Source of the DNA: Selaginella moellendorffii
Lineage: Eukaryota > Streptophyta > Lycopodiopsida > Selaginellales > Selaginellaceae
Length of the DNA stretch: 64,000 nt
Reading direction: 5' to 3'
Assembly: GCF_000143415.4 (NCBI RefSeq)
Contig: NW_003314265.1
Location: 3,468,443-3,532,442, forward strand
Shown here: positions 31,591 through 42,871 of the stretch, piece after piece
Layout of the letters: every line of letters starts with the position of its first letter
How positions within the stretch are numbered: the first letter of the stretch is position 1
The notes under the pieces: generated by a model
Database searches by the model: none
What the model was told of the DNA's origin: nothing
What the model saw: the letters and a program-made list of their open reading frames with translations, nothing else
Program-made: the position numbers and the translations under genes

Positions 31591-33628
31591 ATGAATATCG
31601 AGGCGAGCGCGCCCAAGCTGGACGTGAATCAGCGCCTGCCGCTGCGGCACTACTACAGGATCGCCGATAATCTGCTGCGCCAGGTATGCTGGTAGGGTTC
31701 GTCTGATCGGGCAGTAAGGGATCGATTGGATTTGGTTCTTTCTAGGCGAGAATCTATAGGAGCGAGAAGAATGTGCTCGAGCTCTACATCCTCCTGCTGA
31801 GATTCACAAGGTTTGCGCCTCCTCTTGATTCTTTTTAAAGGCTCGCTTTACGCATACTCCAGATGTCATTGGTTTCAGCTTGGTGATCGACACGATCCCA
31901 GCTCACAATGAGTACAAGCGCTTTTCGGATTCACAGAAGGCTCTTCTCCGGCAGGTACTGAGCGATTGCTTCTTGCAGCTTCTGCTGCTGCTTTGCTTTT
32001 TTGTTGAGGCGACTCTATGCGAAGTTGAATTCTTTTTTCTTTGCAGAGGGTGTTGGAAGCGCTGGCCGAGCTGGAAAGCTTGAAGCCTCTTGTCAAGAAA
32101 GCTTTGGAAGCTCCTTTCCCGGTGAAGGTACGACTGTGCGTAGTTCTGAGAGTTTGATTTTTCTACGAGCTTTATGTGCAGAGAAATGCGTCTCTTGAGT
32201 ACAATAAGTACGATCCCAATCCTGCAAAGAATAGATGGCAAACCAGTCTCCAGACTAACTGGCAAAACACATGGCAAGGGTAAGCTAAGCAAATGTATTG
32301 GCGATCTTCCAAGCTTTGAATTTTCAGAACTGTGAGGCCAAGAGATGAGACGCTCTCTAGGCATTCTTATTTTACGTTGCCGAGCAGCAGGAAACCGATG
32401 CTTGAGCAACCTGTCAAAGTAAGCATTTAGTAAATTCGAGGTCACGACGCTGAATCATTCTTATCTGTTTCTACTAGGTGACGTACCCAAGCTATATTGA
32501 TGTATCGCATATCGAGATCCCAAGGTCTGTAGCTTTCGGTCGGCACCGTTCTTGTATACTGATATTTTTTCATTCTTTTTGCAAAGTTTTGACCAGAACT
32601 CCATCTCTGTGTCTTCGTCAGAACCAACAGCCTTACCACCTCAGTACAATCTTGTTAATCAGCTCGCTCCTCCTCCCGTTCCGGTTCCTGTACAAAACGT
32701 TCAATGCTTGCCGCCCACTACAGTGGCTGATCCAAGACCAGGGTCTCCCAAGGTTTCCAATGAAAAGGGACCAAAGCACTTATACGTTGTGAGTATTCTT
32801 TCTACCTTTTCATTTTTAGTGTGTGGACTAAACCATATCTTTGCAGTCTCCGACTATGATGGAAGAGTTCCTTGCACTAGCTCGTCACAATACGCAAAAG
32901 AATTTGGAAACCTGCGGAGTCCTGGCCGGTTTTCTTGTAAGGTCTCCAATTTTTCTTTGTGGTGGCTAACTTGAACCCGTAACTTTGCAGGAAAAGGGTA
33001 TGTTTTCTGTGACAACTCTGATTATCCCGAAGCAGGAAGCGACGTCAGATTCGGTATGCCTTCACGATTTTGTGGGCTACTCGTTTAGAGTTTTTCTTGA
33101 CAGTGCCAAACGGTCAACGAGGAGGAACTATTCGAAGTTCAAGACAAACGGAATCTATTCCAGCTTGGATGGATACACGTAAGTGCGCCTGAGATTAGAA
33201 TGCACGATCGTAACCATGTTTCATTTCGCAGACGCATCCAACACAAACGTGTTTTATGTCGTCAATAGATCTTCACACGCACTACTCCTACCAGGTACTA
33301 GACACTCGCGTTTTCGGGCTGCTCATCGCAAGCTCTTTTGCGCAGGTAATGCTGCAGGAGGCAATTGCGATCGTCATGGCTCCCACCGACGAAGAAAGGT
33401 CTCGTTTTTCCTCTCGTTTGTTCTACCAGTTTCTTACCTTCCTTCGCGTCCAGGTCCTTCGGCATTTTTCGGCTGTCCGAGCCTGGCGGCATGGAAGCTA
33501 TCCAGCAGTGCGACCAACGAGGATTTCATCCACACGACGAGCCGGCCAACGGCGGCTCCATATACGATCACTGTTCCCATGTCTACATGAATCCCAGCTT
33601 AAGATTCGATATAGTCGACTTGAGGTAA
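31591..33628 (+). CDS. AMSH: AMSH-like deubiquitinase (STAMBP family)
   Basis: Fourteen exons: 31591-31683, 31746-31810, 31879-31954, 32047-32127, 32182-32279, 32328-32418, 32478-32524, 32587-32788, 32847-32936, 32991-33053, 33104-33178, 33232-33294, 33346-33398, 33454-33628; 423 residues. The N-terminal MIT/USP8-like helical region (RHYYRIADNLLRQARIY, LYILLLRFTSLVIDTIP) is followed by a Pro-rich linker and a JAMM/MPN+ metalloprotease domain. The zinc motif H-x-H-x(10)-D is present in GWIHTHPTQTCFMSSIDLH, with the upstream Glu in TCGVLAGF-type context. It ends in FDIVDLR, as in plant AMSH proteins. Function: removal of K63-linked ubiquitin at endosomes together with ESCRT-III. All phases agree. 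Confidence 0.94.
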
Positions 33629-33666
33629 CATCTAATTCTTTTCTTTTCGCTGAAAGTCATCCATGC

Positions 33667-33757
33667 TAGAATATGAACACTTTGGACATTCCTACTATGT
33701 TAGAATATGAACACTTTGGACATTCCTACCATGTTAGAATATGAGCACTTTGATCTC
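33667..33757 (+). repeat. 34-bp tandem repeat, 2.6 copies
   Basis: Units start at 33667, 33701 and 33735 with tagaatatgaacactttgga. The two full units differ by one base; the third diverges (atgagcactttga) and contains the start codon of the downstream PPR gene. Confidence 0.92.
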
Positions 33758-35930
33758 ACATATTAAGTCATGTAAAACTCTAGTGGATGCGAAGAAACTA
33801 CATTGCTCTCTTGCGGACTCGCCCCCAAGCGTCTTTGTTTCTAACCTCCTCATCCAAATGTATGGAAGGTGCGGCGGCATCGATCACGCTCGGCGCGTGT
33901 TTGATGCCATTGACGCCAAGGACATCTTCTCGTGGAACTTGATGCTCTCGGCATATGCCGGAAACGGGTATATTCGCGAGGCCAAGCTGGTGTTCGATTC
34001 CATGCCAGACCGTGATCTTGTCTCCTGGACTAGCATTCTCACCGCGTTTCTCAAGTTTTCAAGAATGGATGATGCGAAAATGGTGTTTGATGCTATGCCC
34101 GAACAGGGAATCATTTCACTGACCACTATGCTTGCGGCATATACCCGAATAGGGGATCTTGACGGGGCATTAAGAATATATTTCCAGATGCCTTTCACGG
34201 ACTCTTTCTCTAGCACAGCAATCATCGCAGTTCTTGGGAGATATGGAAACGTGAAGGAAGCAAGAGATATATTTTATCTCATGCTTCACAGGGACATCGC
34301 GACCTGGAACGCAATGCTATCTGCATATGCCGATAACGGGCATTTGGACGAATCCGTGAGAATCCTTACCGCTATGCCGCTGCAAGATCTCGTATCCTGG
34401 AACTCGATGCTCTCGGCGCTAGCGCGGAACGACCGCCTCAAATCGGCAATCGCGCTCTTTGACGCCATGCCCGAGAGAAATCTCGTGACGGGCAACGTCA
34501 TGCTCGGAGCGCTGGGCGAGGCCGGGTGGATCGATCACGCGCTCGCCCTCTTCCGTGGAATGGATGCGCGAAACCTGATTACCTACAACACGCTACTCAA
34601 TGCGTACGCACGCCGCGGGAGTGCCGAGAGAGCGCGCGAGCTCTTTGAGCGGATGCCCGAGCGGGATCTTGGCACGTGGACGGCAGTGATCGCCGCCAGT
34701 GGGCATGTGGACGAGGCCAGGCGGGTGTTCGAATCCGCCCCCCAGCGCGATCTCATCTTGTGGAACTCGCTCCTCTCGGCAATCGCGCAGGAAGAGCGTC
34801 TGGATGACGCGCAGAGGCTCTTTGATTCCATGGAGGAGAGGGACATTGTGTCATGGAACGCGATGCTCTCGGCGATTGCGCAAAATGGGGGCTACGATCG
34901 CGCCAGGGAGTTCTTCGAGGACACGATGCCCTGTCACAACGTGATCTCGTTTAATGCAATGCTCACGGCGGCGCGGGGGATCGAAGAAACGAAATCTCTC
35001 TTTGATCGAATGAAAGCCCACAATCTTTTCTCCTGGAATGCGCTCCTAGCGGCAAGTGCCCAAGAAGGGAACTTTCAAGAGGCGAAGGGATTGTTCTATA
35101 TAATGCCCAGCAAAGATCTCGCGTCGTGGACCACCGTGCTCTCGGCAATGATCCAGGCATCGCAAATCGCCCAAGCCCAAGACCTCTTTGAGAAGATTCC
35201 CGGACCGCGCGATCGCGTCGCGTGGACAATGATGCTCGCAGCATATGCCGGGACTGGGCATCTTGACAAGGCCGTGGAACTCTTCCACGCAATGCCTGAC
35301 GTGGACGTTGTCGCATGGACAGCCATGCTGACTGGGTTTTCCCAAAACAGCGACCTGGCAAGCGCGGTCGCGTTGTTCCACTCAATGCCAGGAAGAGAAA
35401 TGGTGGCGTGGAATGCCATGCTGTGCGCATATGCCCGGAATGGGCACCTGGCGTCCGCCACGCGGACGTTCCACGCGATGCCAGCTCGGAACGTGGTCTC
35501 GTGGAACGCCATGCTGGCGGCACATTCTTCCAGCGTGGAGCTTCTTGAGCCCTATTTCATGGGAATGGTGATGGAGAGCGCCGGGGCGGACGAGACGACG
35601 TTCGCATGCGTGCTGGCGGCGCACGCCCACGGCGGAAATCTCCAATCGGCTGTGCGATGCTTGCGCGCGATGAGCGTGGATCACGGCTGGAGGCCCAAGA
35701 AGCAGCAGTATGGATGCGTGATCGGAGTGCTCGGCCGCGCCGGGTACCTGGCGGATGCCAGGGATTTGATGGAGAGCATGCCTTTGGAGCCGGATCTCCA
35801 CGACTGGGTGGGATTGCTGGGTGCGTGCCGGATCCATGGCAACAAGGAGCTCGCCGCTAGCATCGCACAGAATGCCGTGCGCTTGGGACCAGGTACTACG
35901 TCGCCTTACGTTTTGTTGTCTAGCATTTAG
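33741..35930 (+). CDS. PPR protein with short repeats, no DYW
   Basis: Intronless, 729 residues. About 20 back-to-back motifs of roughly 31 residues carry signatures such as AKLVFDSMPDRDLVSWTSIL and ALFDAMPERNLVTGNVML, i.e. S-type repeats without the long spacers of the other PPR proteins here. It ends TSPYVLLSSI, where other PPR proteins continue into further E helices, so the C-terminus may be truncated. No obvious organelle presequence: it opens MSTLISHIKSCKTLVDAKKL. The start ATG lies inside a tandem repeat. Confidence 0.9.
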   Translation: MSTLISHIKSCKTLVDAKKLHCSLADSPPSVFVSNLLIQMYGRCGGIDHARRVFDAIDAKDIFSWNLMLSAYAGNGYIREAKLVFDSMPDRDLVSWTSILTAFLKFSRMDDAKMVFDAMPEQGIISLTTMLAAYTRIGDLDGALRIYFQMPFTDSFSSTAIIAVLGRYGNVKEARDIFYLMLHRDIATWNAMLSAYADNGHLDESVRILTAMPLQDLVSWNSMLSALARNDRLKSAIALFDAMPERNLVTGNVMLGALGEAGWIDHALALFRGMDARNLITYNTLLNAYARRGSAERARELFERMPERDLGTWTAVIAASGHVDEARRVFESAPQRDLILWNSLLSAIAQEERLDDAQRLFDSMEERDIVSWNAMLSAIAQNGGYDRAREFFEDTMPCHNVISFNAMLTAARGIEETKSLFDRMKAHNLFSWNALLAASAQEGNFQEAKGLFYIMPSKDLASWTTVLSAMIQASQIAQAQDLFEKIPGPRDRVAWTMMLAAYAGTGHLDKAVELFHAMPDVDVVAWTAMLTGFSQNSDLASAVALFHSMPGREMVAWNAMLCAYARNGHLASATRTFHAMPARNVVSWNAMLAAHSSSVELLEPYFMGMVMESAGADETTFACVLAAHAHGGNLQSAVRCLRAMSVDHGWRPKKQQYGCVIGVLGRAGYLADARDLMESMPLEPDLHDWVGLLGACRIHGNKELAASIAQNAVRLGPGTTSPYVLLSSI

Positions 35931-36691
35931 CAAAGCCTACTATTTGCTTGTTGGTTAGCACTGCTTTGGATTCTTTCTTTTTTTTCTGCTTTCTTGAGAA
36001 GCTCTGGCAAATGGCACAGGGTGGACCTCGCGTTTTACGTGCTCGTGTACAACTAGGCGAGAGCTCGTACCCGAATTGTCCATCCAGTGTTTGTAAGTTT
36101 CTTCGTGTTTTCTGGGATCTCACGAAACGCAAGGTTCTGCAGCTTGAATGCGCTTCTTGCGCGCTGGTTGTCTTCGTTCTTAGTTCGCTTGTGGCTTTGT
36201 CTGCGAGCTCACCTCTCACGCAGCCGCAGACCTGCGGAAGCGATCCTCGAACTTTGGAGCTGACACAATCGAGAAAAGTCGACAACACGGGCATAGCGGT
36301 CTCTGCTAGAAAACAGGGTGGTACCTCATATCCGTAAAACTGTACGTAAGGTTTCCCTCGTTGTTTCTGGATTGGTTCTGTTTCTTTGCTTTTCTTTTTT
36401 CTTGCTAGCTAGCATCATTTTCTCGGAGCTCTCGCTTTCTACGATGCGCAAAACTTGTAATGGTTTGTGTTTTGCTGGGTCAATTGCCTGGTAACCGTTT
36501 TTATTTCTCAGAATTGCAAACGTGGCTCGTAAGAGCTAGTGTTTCAAGCGTTGGAAAATCTGCAAACAGGTTTCTTACGAGTTATTATTAGAAGAAAAGC
36601 GCATTTTCTAATCTAGACAGGAAATATACATTCTAAGGCATTTCATCGTAAATATATATCAGGGCATTGCTGCAGTAGGAATTGCGCGACA
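35931..36691. other. Intergenic, nothing clear
   Basis: About 760 bases; a 129-codon open frame on the plus strand has only a TTG start and no recognisable domain. Confidence 0.5.
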
Positions 36692-39160
36692 ATGAAAATC
36701 ATGTTCTTCATTGTTGTTAACTGTTGCTCCTTGGTGTTGTTCTCGCAGCAGCATCCTTTGCCTTCGAGACTGCCGATTGATCGCGCCGTGATAAACATTG
36801 ACAACTCTTCGTCTGTGCGAGCTTCTCCCGATGTGCTTGGCAAGGAGGTAGCAAAATTTATGGTTTCACGGACACTGATTCTTCCTTTTACTGTCCCTCA
36901 GAAAGAACATGCTGGAAACGTCCTTGTGCAATTCCAGAGGGCCTCTGGAGCGAGCGACCAGGACTGGATCGGTGTCTTCTCGCCACCAGTATTCAAGTAT
37001 AATCTTCACACTGAAAAGAGTTTTCTTCTACTTTGGATTTGATCGCTCGCAGCTCCTCCGTCTGCGTGGTCAAGACAAGAATACCCGCTTGGGGACCTTA
37101 CATCTGCAGCGCTCCCATCAAGGTACTACTACTTCTTGGTGTCATTCATTAGACGTAATACCTTTCGGTTTTGTCCTTTCAGTTTCAGTACGCAAACCAG
37201 TCGCAAGACTACGTGAGCAGCGGCAGTGGACAGCTCACGTTCCGTCTCATCAACCAGCGCGCAAACTTTTCTTTTGATTTGTTCTCCGGCTTTGCGGAGG
37301 TAAGATGATCGCAGCTCTCTATCTAACATCTGTAACTTCTCCGACTGAGCAGCCGGTGCTGATCGCCGTGTCTAACGTGGTCACCTTTGACAACTTGAAG
37401 ATGCCTTTGTACCCGAGGCTAGCTCAGGGAAGGGCTTGGAACGAGGTAAATTGTCATCGCTCGATCCTGTTATATCAAACAAAGAAGCTCAGGATCTCAC
37501 AGATGACTGTGACTTGGACGAGCAATTACCTTCCCAGCGAGGCAGCTCCATTTAACACGGCAGGCGTACGATGACAAGTATTCCTTTGTTGCTCATCCGG
37601 CCACCACGCTGTCAGTGAGTCGTGGAGATAGGTATGTTGGGTTAGCTATGGATTTTTTAATTTTTTTTTAACCGACAGTTGTTTTGAAGGAGCGCCGGCA
37701 TCCACTATCGGATGGCGAGACCCTGGGCAGAGCCATACTGGGATTATGACGGACTTATGGCCAACCACAAGGTAAGTTTATCACATGCATCGAGTTTAAC
37801 ATTCTTGTGTTTTCTTTTTTCGCTGCAGGGATAGCTTCCAAGTGCTGCAGGATGCCTCGTTTGTCATGAGCCCAAAGATGTACTTTCATTCACCCCCATT
37901 TCCTGGCCAAGAATCCTTGCAACGAGTTGTGATATTCGGTGATATGGGCACGGTACAAGTTTTTTGTTTTCTCTTTCTTCCTTTTTTTTTTCGTAAAAAA
38001 CTCTTTACAAAACCAACTTGTGCGAATTCAAGAGCACCAGCGAGATGGATCGAGAATGTACTTCGATTTGGAGCCGGGGTCTTTGAACACAACTGACACA
38101 CTTAACAACGAAATAAACGACATCGACATTATCTTCCACATTGGCGACATATCCTACGCAACTGGATATCTCTCCGAGTGGGATCAGTTCACGGAGCAGA
38201 TTGAGAATTTGTCTTCCAAAGTTCCTTACATAACAGCCAGGTATTTTACAATCTTCTTTCTCTTTTGTCGATCTAAAGTTTGCTCAAATCAATGGAAACC
38301 ATGAGCGAGATTGGCCAAACACTGGCTCTTTCTACAACAGCACCGACTCGGGAGGCGAGTGTGGTGTTGTTTCACCAACCGTGTTCAACATGCCCGTGCA
38401 AAACAGGGACAAATTCTGGTTTGTAGTTCTAAAGTCGAGAGAAAGCTAGCTGATTCACAGTTTTGTTGTTTTTTTCCTTGCAAGGTATAAAACCGACTAT
38501 GGTCTCTTCCACTTCTGCATCGCCGACTCGGAGCACGACTGGCGCGACGGCACGGAGCAGTACGAGTTCCTCGAGAATTGCTTCCGGAGCGCGGACAGGC
38601 AGAAGCAGCCGTGGCTGGTATTCATCTCTCACCGCGTCCTCGGCTACTCGTCGTGCTACCACCACCGGCGAGAGGGACAGCTTGGAGAAGCTGTGGCAAA
38701 AGTACAAGGTGGACCTCGCCTTCTACGGCCACATCCACAACTACGAGCGCACCTATCCAGTCTATAACGTGAGTGCTTTCGTGTTTTTGCCCATAGCTGG
38801 ATCTTCTCTCATACTTGGCGCTTCTCCATCGTGCAGCAAGTTCCTGCCAGTGACGAGAAAGATTTCTACTCGGGGACTTTCAACGGGACGATTCACGTAG
38901 TTGCGGGAGGCGGCGGGTTTTGGCTGAGCCAGTTCCCGGAGAGCAAGCCATCGTGGAGCTTGAATCAGGACTGCGACTTTGGCTACACCAAGCTCACCTC
39001 GTTCAATCGCTCGTCGCTGCTGTTCGAGTACAAGAAGAGCCGCGATGGCGAAGTCTATGACCAGTTTTGGATCCACAGGGAGTACAAGGACGTCCTGGGC
39101 TGCGACTCTCTCAGCATGTTTTGCCCCCTGGTTACCTCCGCCGAGAACTATCCAGCATAG
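36692..39160 (+). pseudogene. Purple acid phosphatase, decayed (PAP27/PAP24-like)
   Basis: The 5' part is intact and correctly spliced: exons at 36692-36847 and 36902-36996, then from NSSVCVV through YICSAPIKFQYANQS and LYPRLAQGRAWNE to MTVTWTSNYLPSEAAPF. A signal peptide starts at 36692. Then the frame fails repeatedly: after PFNTAG (near 37565), between HPATTLSVSRGD and APASTIGWRDPG (near 37630-37690), between KVPYITA and INGNHERDW (38240-38290), and between RVLGYSSC and RDSLEKLWQKYKVD (near 38650-38680, also missing residues). Metal ligands are still encoded (GDMG, GDISY, GNHE, GHIHNYERT). Intact members are secreted or vacuolar metallophosphoesterases. Introns are kept, so this is a degraded gene, not a processed copy. 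Rescue by unusual splicing is not fully excluded. Confidence 0.75.
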
Positions 39161-39353
39161 CGATCACGATCATCCAGTGACCATCTTCACGATCTTCCTG
39201 ACTGACAACCAAACTTTTTGTGCTCTGCCAAAAAAAATAAAAAATTCTTTTTGAAACTGGATTTGGGTTCGAGACTCCTGTGATGCGAGGCTAACTTTCG
39301 TAACTGTTTGATTTTCTTTTTCCCGGGAAGAGGGGAAAAAAAAGCGAAGGGCG

Positions 39354-40035
39354 ATGAGGATTGTTCCAAATCGATCCGCTGGGGAGGAGAAGCTCACCTC
39401 TCCCTCGGCCGTGACCGAGAAGCGCCTGATGAGCATGAAGAAGACAGACTTGATTCGATGGCTCCAGCAACACAAGGTGGAATTGCCTCCAAAGGTAGCG
39501 TAAATCTCTCCCTCGCTCTTGTCCTCCTCTTCTTTTTTTCTAGAATCCACTCCAAGCTTTCAAATCCTTCCTCTTTCGTCAAGCAGTGAGATTCAATCGA
39601 TGTATGATCCCACATTGCCATGTCTAACTTGCAGAACCAGCTCAAGGAGTACTATCTGGGCATGGCTCTGCAAAAACACGCAGAGCTCGGAGGAGGCCAC
39701 CGGCATGTCCAAGTCGCCACCGAGAAGCCAGCTCCCGAGAGGAAAAGGGTAAGAAGAGAAAATCTTGACACATTTGTTTGCATAACGAATGAAACTTGTA
39801 GAGAGGGAGGCCGAGGCGAAGATCCAAGTCGCCTCATCCTTCCCGGTCCTCCCACCTAAGCCGGTTGCGATCCTATCTCCCGGGGAGGCCGCTGTCGGGA
39901 TTTCTAGGCGTGGGGCTCAGCAGGAGAAAGGTGCTGAGATTCATCTTTGTGGCCGCGATTGTGTTTGGCGTGCTTGGCTACGCGTACCAGGTGAGGAGAT
40001 TCCAAAGGAGGAGGAAATGGTGCTGGCAAAGATGA
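39354..40035 (+). CDS. Small LEM/HeH-like protein with C-terminal membrane anchor
   Basis: Three exons: 39354-39494, 39635-39748, 39802-40035; 162 residues. Residues ~30-68 (MKKTDLIRWLQQHKVELP, then LKEYYLGMALQKHAE) form a two-helix pattern like HeH/LEM/SAP-type domains. The middle is very basic and Ser-rich (RGRPRRRSKSPHPSRSS), compatible with nucleic-acid binding or nuclear import. A single hydrophobic helix near the end (FIFVAAIVFGVLGYAY) is followed by a basic tail of about 14 residues. This order resembles inner-nuclear-membrane LEM/HeH proteins, but that is an inference from pattern only. Splice phases are consistent and no stop interrupts. Confidence 0.72.
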
Positions 40036-40497
40036 CTATATTGTTTGATGTTCTGAAACAAGATTGATTAGAAAAGATATTTTAGATCTTAATTGTTATA
40101 TAGGGAGATTAGACAACATGAGGTCGACCAAACATAAACAACAGTGTATGAGACCATGTCAAAGTCATTGAAGAGTGTGGACTCCATGCAATTAAGGCAG
40201 CCAAATTTGACAGTGATATGGTCAGGGGAGAAGAGTTTTCCTCAAAATTGCCATGCAAACGTACACAAGACAAAACAAAACTGTAGGCTCACTTCACTGA
40301 AATTCTCCCTTGCGTGTTGTATGGTAGCATCCCAATTGCTCAGTATAAAAGCCCATCCCCTCACCACAATTTTCATTCATCATTCTTCCAGTTTCATTCA
40401 TCCATCCTCATATCATTTTGATCTCGTCCCAATTGTTCCAGAGCTTATCGAGCTTGCTTTGAGAATCCTCGTTCCAGAGAGCTCGAGTTTTAGATCC
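40036..40497. other. Germin-like promoter region
   Basis: Upstream region of the germin-like gene; TATA box listed separately, no other structure seen. Confidence 0.5.
40344..40350 (+). promoter_or_regulatory. TATA box of germin-like gene
   Basis: tataaaa in the context cagtataaaagccc, about 150 bases before the ATG. Confidence 0.6.
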
Positions 40498-41157
40498 ATG
40501 GCCATGGCGCGCGCTTCGTCAATCCTGCTTCTGAGCACCGTGATCATCGCATTCTTGGCCAGCGCAGTGGTCTCCGACCCAGATCCACTCCAAGACTTTT
40601 GCGTCGCGGATCTCACCGCATCACCGGGCGTCAATGGCTTCCCATGCAGGAACGCGTCCAGCGTCACGGTGGAGGACTTCATCTACAGAGAAATGGTGAA
40701 TCCGGCCAACATCACCGCCATGAATCGCGCGGGCGCAGTGTTTGGAACCGTGCTGAGGTTCCCCGGGATCAACACCCTTGGCCTCTCCATGGCCAGGCTC
40801 GACTTGCTACCCGAGGGGATTATCGCGCCACACACCCATCCCAGGGCCACGGAGATGGTGTACGTCGAGGAGGGGAGCGTTTACGCCGCCATTGTCACCG
40901 CGGACAACCGCTTGTTTGCACAGGTGCTGACCAGAGGCGAGGTGATGGTAATTCCGCGTGGATTGATCCACTGGCAGATGAATGTCGGCAGGAACAACGC
41001 CAAGATCATTGCTGCGCTCAACTCTCAGCTCGCGGGGACGCAATTTGTAGGGAGGTCCATGTTTGGATCGAGCCCCCAGGTGCCCGACGAGGTGCTCGAA
41101 AAGACCTTTTTTATCGACAACACTACCATCAATCAGGTCCGATCCGTGTTTGCTTGA
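40498..41157 (+). CDS. Germin-like protein
   Basis: Intronless, 219 residues. The ATG at 40498 gives a clean signal peptide (ILLLSTVIIAFLASAVVS) followed by DPDPLQDFCVADL, the usual mature start with the first of two disulphide cysteines (second in GFPCRN). Cupin box 1 is HTHPRATEMVYVEEG (His, His, Glu ligands) and box 2 is PRGLIHWQMNVG (His). Germin-like proteins are secreted manganese cupins of the apoplast, some with superoxide dismutase or oxalate oxidase activity. A related pseudogene and an intact paralogue lie within 5 kb. Confidence 0.95.
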   Translation: MAMARASSILLLSTVIIAFLASAVVSDPDPLQDFCVADLTASPGVNGFPCRNASSVTVEDFIYREMVNPANITAMNRAGAVFGTVLRFPGINTLGLSMARLDLLPEGIIAPHTHPRATEMVYVEEGSVYAAIVTADNRLFAQVLTRGEVMVIPRGLIHWQMNVGRNNAKIIAALNSQLAGTQFVGRSMFGSSPQVPDEVLEKTFFIDNTTINQVRSVFA

Positions 41158-42134
41158 TTTAATCTTCTTTGACCTTCCAAACTGAATGCACATTCAAATT
41201 CAACATTGAAACGTTTTGTTTCTCCTTTTTAATTATTTTTTTCTATCTCAAAATTATTTAAAATAACAAAAATAAATTATATAACAAAACTTTGCTCATA
41301 AAATTCATATCCAAAAACTTTTAATTGGTTCGAGTTTTTTTCAATATTAATGTTTATTACCCTTAAAAACGTTTTTTAAAGTGTTCCTACAAGAAATGAA
41401 TTTTCTCTTTTTTATTAGAATTAATGATACTATAGATATTTTGATATAACAATTTTTTTTATAAGTTAGAATGGTTTGAAAGGATAAATTATATGCTATT
41501 AATTATTTTTATTATTTAGTTTAAAATTATATTGCACTAGTATTTATTTGTATTCTAAATAGATGAACTATTCCTATTTGAAAAAATCATTCTAAGCCAC
41601 AATAATTTTTATTTGTTATTAATTGTAGAACACTGAAACACAAGTATGTAAGGGAGAACAAGAAATTTCAAACCCCAGTGCATTCTATTGATCTCAGCAA
41701 GATCAAATAATCTATCTTCAAATTATCTAGCTTGGACTTGTTGAGCTTTGCAGTCAAAGAAAAGTTGTTACAAATAAAATGCTTTAATCCATGGTATGAC
41801 ATTTACGTCACATGGCATTGATTAAATCTATTTGTAACAATGTTGGCTAAAGGTGGAGGAGTGCAAGATCATTTGAGCACATCCATCAGTCAATTTAGAT
41901 TTACAAACATAAACATAATTTGGTTTTGGGCATGGTAAAATGTGAATTGTTTAAACATATATGTTTAACTCATAAAATAAATGTTGAACACACCAATTTT
42001 TTTAAAGGTATATATATATATTTGCATGTATTACAATTTTCTACAATTGTAGTCAAGTTAATTTTGTCTCTTCTTGGTTCGCATTATAACTTTGAACTCG
42101 GCTATAAAACTCCTTGGTAAGTATAAAGAACTAG
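41158..42134. other. AT-rich intergenic
   Basis: Strongly AT-rich and without supported genes. A TATA box (tataaaa, 42103-42109) is kept upstream of the germin-like pseudogene. Confidence 0.6.
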
Positions 42135-42818
42135 TCTCCCAAGCACCACTCCATTCCATCTCATTCATTCAATCAAAGCCTGTGTGATCAGTTCTATCCC
42201 TATCGTAGCTAAACAATATGGCTGTATCCAAAATTATATTCTTCGTGTTCTTCACTCCGCATTGGAGACCTAAGCGCCACGAGCATCAATGGCTTCCCAT
42301 GCAGGAACGCGTCGCTGGACGACTTCATCTCTCGTGAACTCCTCCAACACCACAAACATGGATCGCTCTGGCGCGATCTTCCTTTCGCACATCCGGGCCT
42401 CAATACTTTGCATCGCTAGGCTCGATTTCCTTCCCGAGGGGATCATCCCCTCCACAGACCCATCCCAGAGCCTCGGAGATGGTACGTCGAGGAGGGGAGC
42501 GTCTACGCCGCCATTGTCACCGCGGACAACCGTTGTTCGCTCGTGTGATGAAGTGGTGATGAACAGGGACGAGGTGATGGTGATCCCGCGTGGATGGATC
42601 CACTGGCAGATAAATGTCGGCCGGACAAATGCCAAGACCATCGCCACTCTCAACTCGGCGAGGTCCATGTTTGGGTTGCGGCCGGCAGTTCCTGACGAGG
42701 TGCTCGAGAAGACTTCCTTCTTGGACGCGGTTGCGACCGATCAAGTCCGATCCAACTCTGTACGAGCCAACAATGATTATTTCTTTCAGTTATTCTTTTT
42801 TCAAAAACAATAAGAGAT
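42135..42818. repeat. Inverted-repeat arm 1 (germin-like copy)
   Basis: Inverted counterpart of 45008-45787. Homology extends from the 5' leader (ccattccatctcattcattc) to the 3' flank (aaaacaataagagattga), so it exceeds the coding part. Confidence 0.8.
42219..42762 (+). pseudogene. Germin-like pseudogene
   Basis: Derived from the copy at 45066-45713, in opposite orientation. It begins ATGGCTGTATCCAAAAT but has lost most of the signal peptide and mature N-terminus: sequence jumps from the leader to the gcattggagacctaagcgcc region. Later deletions shift the frame; recognisable pieces are RVMK-like text, then VMVIPRGWIHWQINVGRTN, RSMFGLRPAVPDEVLEKT and DQVRSNS. The box 1 histidines are out of frame. 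It keeps a TATA box. Confidence 0.85.
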
Positions 42819-42871
42819 TGATTTTTTCTCGCGAAAAAGTAAAGTGTGAAGAGACTTGGAAACGAAACTTT

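Noticed and set aside
35948-36337. 129-codon frame between PPR and phosphatase
   Set aside because: TTG start, mixed composition, no domain and no splice logic; left as intergenic.
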